From: VXNE01 sp965261535
Lineage (GTDB): Bacteria > Pseudomonadota > Gammaproteobacteria > Pseudomonadales > Azotimanducaceae
Assembly: GCA_965261535.1 (NCBI GenBank)
Contig: OZ253469.1
Location: 4,030,001-4,094,000, forward strand
Reading direction: 5' to 3'
DNA: 64,000 bases
Shown: in pieces, positions 34,718-42,279 of the stretch
How the letters are laid out: the number at the start of each line of letters is the position of its first letter
Position numbering within the stretch: position 1 is the stretch's first letter
Position numbers and translations under genes: made by a program
The notes under the pieces: generated by a model
What the model was told of the DNA's origin: nothing
Database searches by the model: none
Seen by the model: the letters and a program-made list of their open reading frames with translations, nothing else

Positions 34718-35188
34718 AGGTTTCCACACTTCACAATCTGATCGCGGGCCTCGTGCAGCCAGGCGGCATTCTGTCCCGCGTTTCTCGCCGGTGGGCGTGG
34801 CGATCGGACTGGCGCCGCCGAACACTGTCGGCGGTTACACGGACTGAAAAGCAGCCTTCGAGCCTTGCGAATGTGAGTTTTCTGGCAGTGAGGCGCGAGG
34901 GCGCGGATGTTGCCGGTCCGCACAGAATTCCTTCCTGCCGACAGTACGACAAGAGTTCAATCGCCCCTTTTTTCACATCCACCGGTCGATACTCCAAATG
35001 GTCGAGATATCGTTGCCACCTACGCTCCGGAGCGCGGGCCAGATCGGCGAATCCTTGGCGGTTGTTTCGGATCTGTGCTGAGCGCGACAGGTCCCCGGCT
35101 CTTTCTTCGGACCGACTGGAGTGTCGCGTTGCGATGCTCGCCAAAATGCGGCTTATGCTCACAGTTCTGTATCAGTCGCCCGGTCCTG
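34718..35188. other. Accessory relic stretch
   Basis: A minus-strand ORF across 34850-35160 reads ERRWQRYLDHLEYRPVDVKK then GAIELLSYCRQEGI, which looks protein-like but is not recognised and has no clear start. Nothing else can be supported. The right edge is the abrupt beginning of C13 homology near 35189. Confidence 0.35.
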
Positions 35189-35830
35189 AGGGCGCTGTTC
35201 CGGGAAAGGCTCGGCGCCCAGGGTCGCACCGTGTTGCTCATAAACAGCCGCAGCACCGTCGACGAACTGCCCTTGGCCAACGGTCGGAACCTCGCCACGG
35301 TACTTGAGGGGATGGCCGCAAGGATGGGACCGGAGGACCTGCTGTTCCTGCATATCACTACTCACGGTTCAAGAAAGCATCGGCTGTCCGTGTCGTTCGA
35401 GAACCTGGGGCTGAACGATCTTTCGGCCGAGGAGGTCGGCGACATCGTCGACGGTGCGGGATTGCCGTGGCGCGTCGTCGTGGTCTCGGCGTGTTTCTCC
35501 GGCGGTCTCATCAAGGCGTTGAAGTCGCCGCGTGCCATGGTCATCACCGCCGCCAGCGCGAAACGCACGTCGTTCGGTTGCGAGAGTGGGCGCGAGTACA
35601 CCTATTTCGGGGCGGCTTTCTACCGCGATAGCCTGATCGACGCGGACTTCCGCGCCGCCTTCGACCGGGCAGTGCCGCTCGGGCGTGCGCGCGAGAAGGA
35701 GCAGGACTTCAAGCATTCGAGGCCACGGATCCGGATCGGCAAGGAGATCGCTGCCAAGCTGCCGCACACGTGGAACCCGTCCGGCTTGGGTACGGCCAGA
35801 GGGAAGGCCGGTACCCTTATGCTTCCTTGA
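35189..35830 (+). pseudogene. Second C13-type peptidase copy, 5' truncated
   Basis: From about 35189 the sequence parallels 33010-33656 with only scattered changes: FLHITTHGSRKHRLSVSFEN and VVVVSACFSGG keep His and Cys. The signal peptide and first 85 residues of the complete copy are missing. The frame is open upstream to an ATG at 34907 through unrelated sequence, so a hybrid protein of 307 codons is possible but would lack a signal peptide. Downstream DNA is also shared with copy 1. Confidence 0.8.
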
Positions 35831-35833
35831 GCG

Positions 35834-35990
35834 GACACGACAGCGGTCTCGCGGTCTCGGACACGACAGGGGTCTCGGACACACGCAATCGGCGTCCTAC
35901 GGCTACGACAGGGGTCTCGGACACACGGAATCGGCGTCCTACGGCTCGGCGGGACAGGGTCGCAGGTGGCTGGCTTGTGCTCCGAGGCCG
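35834..35990. repeat. Duplicated 3' flank with internal direct repeats
   Basis: GGCGTCCTACGGCT and the following CGGCGGGACAGGGTCGCAGG match 33686-33730 after the first C13 copy. Within this copy, a unit of about 39 bp containing GGGGTCTCGGACACACG and AATCGGCGTCCTACGGCT is present twice in tandem (about 35868-35945). The next 150 bp before gatB hold no recognised gene. Confidence 0.8.
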
Positions 35991-36148
35991 AAACAACGCG
36001 ACTTCGAGCCACAGCGCGGGCGCGGGGAGGGGGCTGACCGCGATCTCTCGAACGATGCGGAGGATATCCAGGCGACGTTGGCCGAGTTCACAGCAACGAT
36101 GGAGGCGGGAGATGTGCCGAGCGTCACGGGTACGCGCATGGTGAGGGC

Positions 36149-37591
36149 TCAGTCCATCCCAAGCGTTTCCTTCAGCAGCGTGTTCACCTGTCCAGGGTCC
36201 GCCTTGCCTTGTGTCGCGCGCATGACCTGACCGACGAAAAAACCCAGGAGTCTGGTCTTGCCCGCTCGCAATTCCGCGACCTGCGCCGGATGTTCGTTGA
36301 CGATGCGCGCGACGATGCGCGCGAGTTCGCCGGTGTCGCGCATTTGGCGCAATCCCTTCGCATCGATGATCGCGTCGATGTCGCCGCCTTCCTGCCACAG
36401 GGCATCGAAAACGGTTTTCGCCGCAGTGTTCGAGATCGCGCCGGCTTCGATGCGTTCAATGAGTTTCGCCATCTGGGCTGGCGCGACCGGGCACTGCGCC
36501 ATATCGGTGCCGCGGCGATTCAGCGTGGCCGCGACGTGGTCCATGATCCAGTTGGCGGCCTGCCTGGCCTCGGCCCCCGCCGCGACAACGGCATCGAAGT
36601 AGGCGGCGGTGTCCGGATCGCCTGCGATCGCGCGCGCGGCGTAGGGGGACAGGCCAAGGACATTCGCATAACGGGCGCGCTTCGCCCAGGGCAGTTCCGG
36701 CAAATGCGCGCGCGCTTCTTCCAGCAGGTCTGGCGTGATGCGAACCGGCAGCAGATCGGGGTCGGGAAAGTAGCGATAGTCGTCGGACAGCTCCTTGCCC
36801 CGCATCGGCCGCGTTTCGTCGCGTTCTGCGTCGTATAACCGCGTCTCGCGTTCGACGCGGCCGCCGGATTCCAAGACATCGATCTGCCGCTCGATCTCGT
36901 AGCGCAGCGCGCGTTCGACGAACCGGAAGGAGTTCAGATTCTTGATTTCCGCGCGTTCGCCGAGTTCGCTGGTGCCCACGGGGCGAACGGAAATATTGGC
37001 GTCGCAACGCATGGATCCCTCGTTCAGGTTGCCGTCGCAGATTCTTAAAGCGCGCACCAGGACATGCATCTCTCGGAAGAAAGCGGCCGCCTCTTCGGGC
37101 GCGCGCAGGTCGGGGTCGGATACCACCTCGAGCAGGGGCGTTCCGGCGCGGTTGAGATCGATGCCGGTCAGGCCGGTGAACGCATCGTGGAGCGATTTGC
37201 CGGCGTCCTCCTCCAGGTGCGCGCGGGTGATCCCGATGGTGCGTGGTGGGCTGGCGCCGTCCACGGAATCCAGCGTGATCGTGCCGCGGCCGACGATGGG
37301 TTGCTCGAATTGACTGATCTGGTAGCCCTTCGGGAGGTCCGGGTAAAAGTAGTTCTTGCGGTCGAAGCGACAGGTCGAGGCGATCTCGCCCCCGATAGCC
37401 AGGCCAAAGGTCAATGCCATGCGGACGGCCTCGCGATTGAGCACCGGCAGCACCCCGGGCAGGCCGAGATCCACCGGGCAGGCCTGCGTGTTCGGGGCGG
37501 CCCCGAATGCCGTTGCGGCGCCGGAGAATATCTTCGACCGGGTGGCGAGCTGAACGTGGATCTCGAGCCCGATGACGCTTTCAAACGGCAT
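36149..37591 (-). CDS. gatB: Asp-tRNA(Asn)/Glu-tRNA(Gln) amidotransferase subunit B
   Basis: 480 residues from ATG 37591 (MPFESVIGLEIHVQLATRSK). It carries the kinase-like active site of the transamidosome: FDRKNYFYPDLPKGYQISQF, EDAGKSLHD and DLNRAGTPLLEVVSDPDLR, then the C-terminal YqeY-like tail (VEEHPAQVAEL-type, here NEHPAQVAELRAGKTRLLGF). It phosphorylates and amidates Asp- or Glu-tRNA with ammonia from GatA. It overlaps gatA by 11 bp. A GatCAB enzyme implies indirect Asn-tRNA and/or Gln-tRNA synthesis. Confidence 0.97.
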   Translation of the reverse strand: MPFESVIGLEIHVQLATRSKIFSGAATAFGAAPNTQACPVDLGLPGVLPVLNREAVRMALTFGLAIGGEIASTCRFDRKNYFYPDLPKGYQISQFEQPIVGRGTITLDSVDGASPPRTIGITRAHLEEDAGKSLHDAFTGLTGIDLNRAGTPLLEVVSDPDLRAPEEAAAFFREMHVLVRALRICDGNLNEGSMRCDANISVRPVGTSELGERAEIKNLNSFRFVERALRYEIERQIDVLESGGRVERETRLYDAERDETRPMRGKELSDDYRYFPDPDLLPVRITPDLLEEARAHLPELPWAKRARYANVLGLSPYAARAIAGDPDTAAYFDAVVAAGAEARQAANWIMDHVAATLNRRGTDMAQCPVAPAQMAKLIERIEAGAISNTAAKTVFDALWQEGGDIDAIIDAKGLRQMRDTGELARIVARIVNEHPAQVAELRAGKTRLLGFFVGQVMRATQGKADPGQVNTLLKETLGMD

Positions 37592-39092
37592 CGGCGCGGC
37601 TCCTGCCGGACGAATCGTCTGCCATCTTTGAGGACGTCCCAGTTCCGCGCGCGGGGCTGTCCTGGATTTCGGGATGCTGGCGGTGCCAGTCTGTGAGGCG
37701 CTGGTATTGCGCCGCGAGTTCGAGGATCCTGCTTTCCGCGAAATGCGGCGCGATGAGCTGCAACCCGATCGGCAATCGGTCGAGCATGCCGCACGGCAGG
37801 GACATCGCCGGCAGCCCCGCGAGACTGGCGGGAATCGTGAACACGTCCTGGCGGTACATGGCCACGGGGTCGGTGACGGCACCGAGCATGAAGGCGATAC
37901 CCGGCGCGACGGGTGCGGCGATCACATCGACCTGGTCAAACGCGTCCAGAAAATCCTGGCGAATCAGACGGCGCACCCGTTGGGCCTGCAGGTAGTAGGC
38001 ATCGTAATAGCCGATCGAGAGCGCGTATGTTCCGGTCAGAATGCGTCGCTTGACCTCCGCGCCGAAACCCTCGGTGCGAGACCGGCGATAAAGGTCGTCG
38101 ATATGTTCCGAGGATTCGGCGCGGTACCCGAACCGTACGCCGTCATAGCGCGACAGGTTGGCCGACGCTTCGGCACTCGCGATGACATAGTAGGTGGGTA
38201 CGGCCGCATGGGTGTGCGGCAGTGACAGGGTGGTCAGAGTATGGCCAGCGGCTTCGAGTTCCCGAACTGCGGCGTCCAGGCACGCGCCTATCCCCTCGTC
38301 CAGATTGTCCCAGTATTCGGTCGGCAGGCCGATGGTCATCGGCTCGGAGCCGCGGAATATCGTGGGTCCCGTGTCGGTACTGGTGGAATCGCGCGGGTCG
38401 TGGCCCTCCATGATTTCAAGAAGCGTCGCGACGTCGTCGGCATCGTGGGCGAACGCCCCGCCCTGATCGAGACTCGACGCGAATGCCACCATGCCATACC
38501 GAGAGACGCGGCCATAGGTGGGCTTGAGCCCGGTCACGCCGCAAAACGCGGCGGGCTGGCGAATCGACCCTCCGGTATCGGTGCCGGTGGCGCAGGGCAC
38601 GAGCCCGGCGCTGACTGCGGCCGCCGAGCCCCCGGACGACCCGCCGGGCGTTCGGCTCGGATTCCACGGGTTGCGCGCGGGACCAAACCAACTGGTTTCG
38701 TTGGACGATCCCATCGCAAATTCATCCATGTTGGTCTTGCCGAGACATATGGCGCCGGCGGTGGCCAACTTGCTGACCACCGTCGCATCGTACGGCGCGA
38801 TGAAATCCGCAAGCATTCGGGATGCGCACGTCGTGCGCATACCCTTGGTACAGAAGACATCCTTGTGCGCCAGGGGAATACCCGTCAATGGTCCGGCTTC
38901 GCCCCGCGCGATGCGCTCATCCGCGACCTTCGCTGCGGCCAGCGCGTCCTCGCGGGCGATCGTGATGAAACAGTTGAGGTGTTCGTTGCCGGCGGCGATG
39001 CGCGAGAGGAAGTGCTCGGTCAGTTCGACGGCACTATAGCGCTTGTCCAGCAGGCCGCGCCGCAGTTCGGCGATGGATTCATGCGCGTTCAC
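37581..39092 (-). CDS. gatA: Asp-tRNA(Asn)/Glu-tRNA(Gln) amidotransferase subunit A
   Basis: 503 residues, GTG start at 39092. The amidase-signature triad is present: Lys in LTGIPLAHKDVFCTKG (about 77), and Ser residues in PGGSSGGSAAAVSAG and TGTDTGGSIRQPAAF. It releases ammonia from Gln for GatB. The last 25 residues are a Ser/Arg-rich extension overlapping gatB, which is dispensable-looking. Confidence 0.97.
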   Translation of the reverse strand: MNAHESIAELRRGLLDKRYSAVELTEHFLSRIAAGNEHLNCFITIAREDALAAAKVADERIARGEAGPLTGIPLAHKDVFCTKGMRTTCASRMLADFIAPYDATVVSKLATAGAICLGKTNMDEFAMGSSNETSWFGPARNPWNPSRTPGGSSGGSAAAVSAGLVPCATGTDTGGSIRQPAAFCGVTGLKPTYGRVSRYGMVAFASSLDQGGAFAHDADDVATLLEIMEGHDPRDSTSTDTGPTIFRGSEPMTIGLPTEYWDNLDEGIGACLDAAVRELEAAGHTLTTLSLPHTHAAVPTYYVIASAEASANLSRYDGVRFGYRAESSEHIDDLYRRSRTEGFGAEVKRRILTGTYALSIGYYDAYYLQAQRVRRLIRQDFLDAFDQVDVIAAPVAPGIAFMLGAVTDPVAMYRQDVFTIPASLAGLPAMSLPCGMLDRLPIGLQLIAPHFAESRILELAAQYQRLTDWHRQHPEIQDSPARGTGTSSKMADDSSGRSRADAV

Positions 39093-39101
39093 CGCGGCGG
39101 G

Positions 39102-39383
39102 TCACTCCACGACCCTGGGCACCAGGTAGAGTCCGTCTCGCGTTGACGGTGCTATTCCCTGGTAGGTTTCGCGGTTCACCGATTCCGTCACGATGTCGTC
39201 GCGCAGCGGCTGGTCCGTGTCGAGGGGATGTGCCAGGGGGGCAGCGCCCTGGGTATCGACGGCACGCATCTCGTCGATCAACGCGACGATTCTGTTGAGG
39301 TCATCGAGCGCGGGGCCCACCTCCTCTGGCGTCAGTTCGAGTTGGCTCAGACGCGCGAGTTTGGCGAGGGTTTCGCGGTCCAT
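39102..39383 (-). CDS. gatC: Asp-tRNA(Asn)/Glu-tRNA(Gln) amidotransferase subunit C
   Basis: 93 residues: MDRETLAKLARLSQLELTPE, LNRIVALIDEMRAVDTQGAA, PLAHP and LRDDIV, the standard GatC sequence that clamps GatA to GatB. It is the first gene of the gatCAB operon, divergent from mreB across 180 bp that should hold both promoters; no strong consensus box was seen there. Confidence 0.95.
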   Translation of the reverse strand: MDRETLAKLARLSQLELTPEEVGPALDDLNRIVALIDEMRAVDTQGAAPLAHPLDTDQPLRDDIVTESVNRETYQGIAPSTRDGLYLVPRVVE

Positions 39384-39563
39384 CGGCGGTAGCTGTGGTA
39401 TCGGGCGAGACCGTAAACTCTACTACATCCGGCGGCGTATTCTCATCCGGCGAGGCACCCTGCGATGGATTGATCGGACGCGGGATGCTCCAGCCCTTAT
39501 GCTTTCTTGCCGAACGGTGATGCCGTTGCTAGAGTGCAACGGCTTGTCGGGAGTTCTCTTACG

Positions 39564-40604
39564 ATGTTCAAGGCCATTCGCGGGTTATTCTCGAAGGATC
39601 TTTCTATCGATCTCGGCACGGCCAACACCCTGATCTTCGTGCGCGGCGTGGGCATCGTGCTGGACGAGCCGTCGGTGGTCGCGATTCGGGACAGCAACAA
39701 CCAGCGCAGCGTTGCGGCGGTGGGCGCGCAGGCGAAACGCATGCTCGGACGCACGCCCGGCAGCATTACGGCGATTCGGCCGTTGCGGGACGGCGTCATT
39801 GCGGACTTTGTTGTCACCGAGAAGATGCTTCAGTACTTCATCAAGAAGGTCCACGAAAACGCCTTTATTCGTCCGAGTCCGCGTGTGCTGGTGTGCGTCC
39901 CCTGCAAGTCCACCGAGCTGGAGCGACGGGCCATAACCGAATCGGCAGAGTCGGCCGGAGCCCGGGATGTGCGTCTGATCGAAGAACCCATGGCCGCCGC
40001 CCTGGGCGCCGGCCTGCCGGTGCATGAGGCCTGGGGCACGATGGTGGTCGACGTCGGCGGCGGCACCACCGAGATTGCAATCATTTCGCTTAACAGCATC
40101 GTATACAGCGAGACGGTTCGCGTTGGCGGTGACCGTTTCGACGAGGCCATCACCAACTATGTCAGGCGCACCAAGGGCAGCCTGATCGGTGAGGCGACGG
40201 CGGAGCGAATAAAGCAGGAGATCGGCGCCGCGTTTCCGCTGGAGAAAGAGCTCGAGATCGACGTGCGGGGTCGCAACCTGGCGGAGGGCGTGCCTCGCAG
40301 CATCACGTTGAACAGCACCGCGATACTCGAGGCGTTGCAGGACCCGCTCTCCATGATCGTTCAGCACGTGAAGACGGCGCTGGAACAGACGCCCCCGGAG
40401 CTTTCCTCGGATATCGGCGAAACGGGATTCGTGTTGACCGGCGGCGGGGCTCTTTTGCGGGGTCTGGATACGCTGCTCTCTGAAGAGACCGGGCTGCCTG
40501 TCGTCGTTGCGGAAGATCCATTGACTTGCGTCGCGCGGGGCGGAGGCAAAGCCCTCGAACTCATGGATGATGGCGTGGATTCGGACCTGCTCTTCTACCG
40601 ATGA
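39564..40604 (+). CDS. mreB: Rod shape-determining actin homologue
   Basis: 346 residues from ATG 39564 (MFKAIRGLFSKDLSIDLGTA), the usual gammaproteobacterial start. Actin-fold phosphate 1 is DLGTANTLIF, phosphate 2 is VVDVGGGTTEIAIIS and the adenosine site is GFVLTGGGALLRGLD. It polymerises on the inner membrane and directs elongasome peptidoglycan synthesis with MreC and MreD. A 338-bp gap filled with hairpin repeats separates it from mreC. Confidence 0.98.
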   Translation: MFKAIRGLFSKDLSIDLGTANTLIFVRGVGIVLDEPSVVAIRDSNNQRSVAAVGAQAKRMLGRTPGSITAIRPLRDGVIADFVVTEKMLQYFIKKVHENAFIRPSPRVLVCVPCKSTELERRAITESAESAGARDVRLIEEPMAAALGAGLPVHEAWGTMVVDVGGGTTEIAIISLNSIVYSETVRVGGDRFDEAITNYVRRTKGSLIGEATAERIKQEIGAAFPLEKELEIDVRGRNLAEGVPRSITLNSTAILEALQDPLSMIVQHVKTALEQTPPELSSDIGETGFVLTGGGALLRGLDTLLSEETGLPVVVAEDPLTCVARGGGKALELMDDGVDSDLLFYR

Positions 40605-40771
40605 CCCGCTTGGCTTCGGGTTGCCGGGCCGTTCTGTAGCGCCCTGCAGACGGCCGAGTTGTCCGTTGCGATGAATTTGCCGAGCGCGCGTTCAGTCGCG
40701 CCCGGTGTTCGTTTCATGCAATCACCGCCTCCATGGCCTAGCGTCGAGGGAGTCTTGGGTAGCGTTTCCTT

Positions 40772-40941
40772 CATGCGAGGGGTGCCCCCTCGCGCTGCTT
40801 TTTGCGAGCGACACCCTCGCGCTGCTTTTTGCGAGCGACACCCTCGCGCTGCTTTTTCTTGCGAGGGACACCCTCGCGCACCCCGGCTGAAGGCTGATTT
40901 CATGCGAGGGGTGTCCCCTCGCGCACCCCGGCTGAAGGCTC
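40772..40941 (-). repeat. Palindromic hairpin-repeat locus 4 (five units between mreB and mreC)
   Basis: Reverse-orientation array: one full hairpin GCGAGGGGTGCCCCCTCGC, two shorter variants (GCGAGCGACACCCTCGC), one GCGAGGGACACCCTCGC and a final long unit, joined by GCTGCTTTTT or CACCCCGGCTGAAGGCT linkers. The last unit ends GGCTGAAGGCTCC directly before the mreC GTG, so GAAGG lies at Shine-Dalgarno distance and the repeat supplies the apparent ribosome-binding site. Confidence 0.93.
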
Positions 40942-40942
40942 C

Positions 40943-41788
40943 GTGAAAGGGTTGTTCGCGCGAGAATCGAGCGCCGGATACCTGCTCGTCGGCCTTGCCA
41001 CCCTGTCCGTTCTTTTTGTCTTCATCGAAGCGAACACGCGTCTCCTCGTTCCTCTTCGGTCGGTGGTTGGCACTGTCGCCACCCCGGTATACCTGCTTGC
41101 GAATGTGCCTACCAACATCTGGGAAGCCGGGGATTGGTTTGTGGATGTCGTTGCTGATCGCGTGGGAATGCGTGAGCGGATTACGCACCTGGAGAAGGAG
41201 GTGGTAGATCTGTCCGCGGTTTCACAGCAGTTCCTGGCCCTGCGCGAGGAGAACAAGAAGCTGCGCGAGCTACTCGGCAGCAGCGCCCGGGTGTCGGGGC
41301 AAGAGCTTCTTGCCGAACTCGTCGCCGTGGTACCCGATATGCAGAAGCATCGGGTCGTAATCAACAAGGGCACGGCGGATGGCGTCGCTGTCGGCGCGGC
41401 GGTGATCGACCCCTGGGGTCTGTTCGGACAAATTATCGAGACAGCCCGAATGACGAGTGTCGTACTGCTAATCACGGATGCCACACACGCGGTGCCTGCC
41501 GAAGTCGGCCGCAACAACATTCGCGTGATCGCCGCGGGGTGGGGCGAATATGACCGCCTCCGACTGGAAGCCGTTCCGAAGTCGTCGGACATACGCGAAG
41601 GCGACTTGTTGTTCAGTTCGGGACTTGGCGGACGCTTCCCCCGAGGCTACCCGGTGGGCACAGTCATTGCGGTTGACAAGTTGCGAATGCCGCGTTTCGC
41701 CCTTGTCCTGGTGAGGCCGGCTGCGGCCCTCGATCGCAGTCGGTACGTCCTCGTCGTGTCTCAGACCGAAGTCGAGGCGGCGGAGTGA
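40943..41788 (+). CDS. mreC: Rod shape-determining protein MreC
   Basis: 281 residues from GTG 40943. One transmembrane helix near residues 11-28 (AGYLLVGLATLSVLFVFI), a coiled coil at about 75-112 (ERITHLEKEVVDLSAVSQQF, then LREENKKLRELLG), then the periplasmic beta domain with NKGTADGVAVGAAVIDPWGL and FSSGLGGRFPRGYPVGTV. It scaffolds PBP2/RodA to MreB filaments. The gene starts on the edge of a repeat array, so its translation signal differs from that of relatives. Confidence 0.96.
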   Translation: MKGLFARESSAGYLLVGLATLSVLFVFIEANTRLLVPLRSVVGTVATPVYLLANVPTNIWEAGDWFVDVVADRVGMRERITHLEKEVVDLSAVSQQFLALREENKKLRELLGSSARVSGQELLAELVAVVPDMQKHRVVINKGTADGVAVGAAVIDPWGLFGQIIETARMTSVVLLITDATHAVPAEVGRNNIRVIAAGWGEYDRLRLEAVPKSSDIREGDLLFSSGLGGRFPRGYPVGTVIAVDKLRMPRFALVLVRPAAALDRSRYVLVVSQTEVEAAE

Positions 41789-42279
41789 TTCCCTTTCGCG
41801 GGGGGTGGGTAGTCATCCTGACGCTGTTGCTCGCCGTGACGCTTTCCGCGATGCAATTTCCTTTTCATACACCCCGGTGGTTCGTCCTGCTGCGGCCCGA
41901 ATGGGTCCTGCTCGCCGTGTTCTATTGGGGCGTGGAGCGGCCGGATCGGGTTCCCATGATTTTCGTCTGGCTCCTCGGTCTCGTTCTCGATGTCCTGCAG
42001 GGAGGTCTACTCGGCGTAAACGGGCTATGCCTTGCGGTGGTTGTCTTCGTGGCGTGGTCGTTCTACGAACGCCTTCGAATGTATTCCCGTCTGCAGCAAG
42101 CGATCGTGGTCTTCTTCCTGGCGCTTGGGCTGGAATGCGTCAAGAGCATCGCGGCGGCGCTGCTGCAGGAAACGCCGATATCGGTTACGTTGATCGTTCC
42201 CGCAGCTATCACGATGCTCATGTGGCCGCTCGTTGCAGAGTTGATTCAACGCTGTACACATCGAATTGCTTGGCGTTGA
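41785..42279 (+). CDS. mreD: Rod shape-determining protein MreD
   Basis: 164 residues and about five membrane spans: WVVILTLLLAVTLSAMQFP, WVLLAVFYWGVERPDRVPMI, FVWLLGLVLDVLQGGLLGVN, LAVVVFVAWSF and AIVVFFLALGLECV. RPDRVP...GL.LDVL..GLLG is the MreD signature. It overlaps the mreC stop by 4 bp (GTGA) and yhdP by 14 bp, so mreC-mreD-yhdP are coupled. Confidence 0.95.
   Translation: MIPFRGGWVVILTLLLAVTLSAMQFPFHTPRWFVLLRPEWVLLAVFYWGVERPDRVPMIFVWLLGLVLDVLQGGLLGVNGLCLAVVVFVAWSFYERLRMYSRLQQAIVVFFLALGLECVKSIAAALLQETPISVTLIVPAAITMLMWPLVAELIQRCTHRIAWR

Noticed and set aside
34907..35188. Hybrid N-terminus of the second C13 copy
   Set aside because: The 94 codons before the homologous part have no similarity to copy 1 and no signal peptide; they appear to be accidental read-through of relic DNA.
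39507..39563. Upstream start for mreB at 39507
   Set aside because: MreB proteins of gammaproteobacteria begin MFKxxRGLFS; the extra 19 residues have no counterpart.
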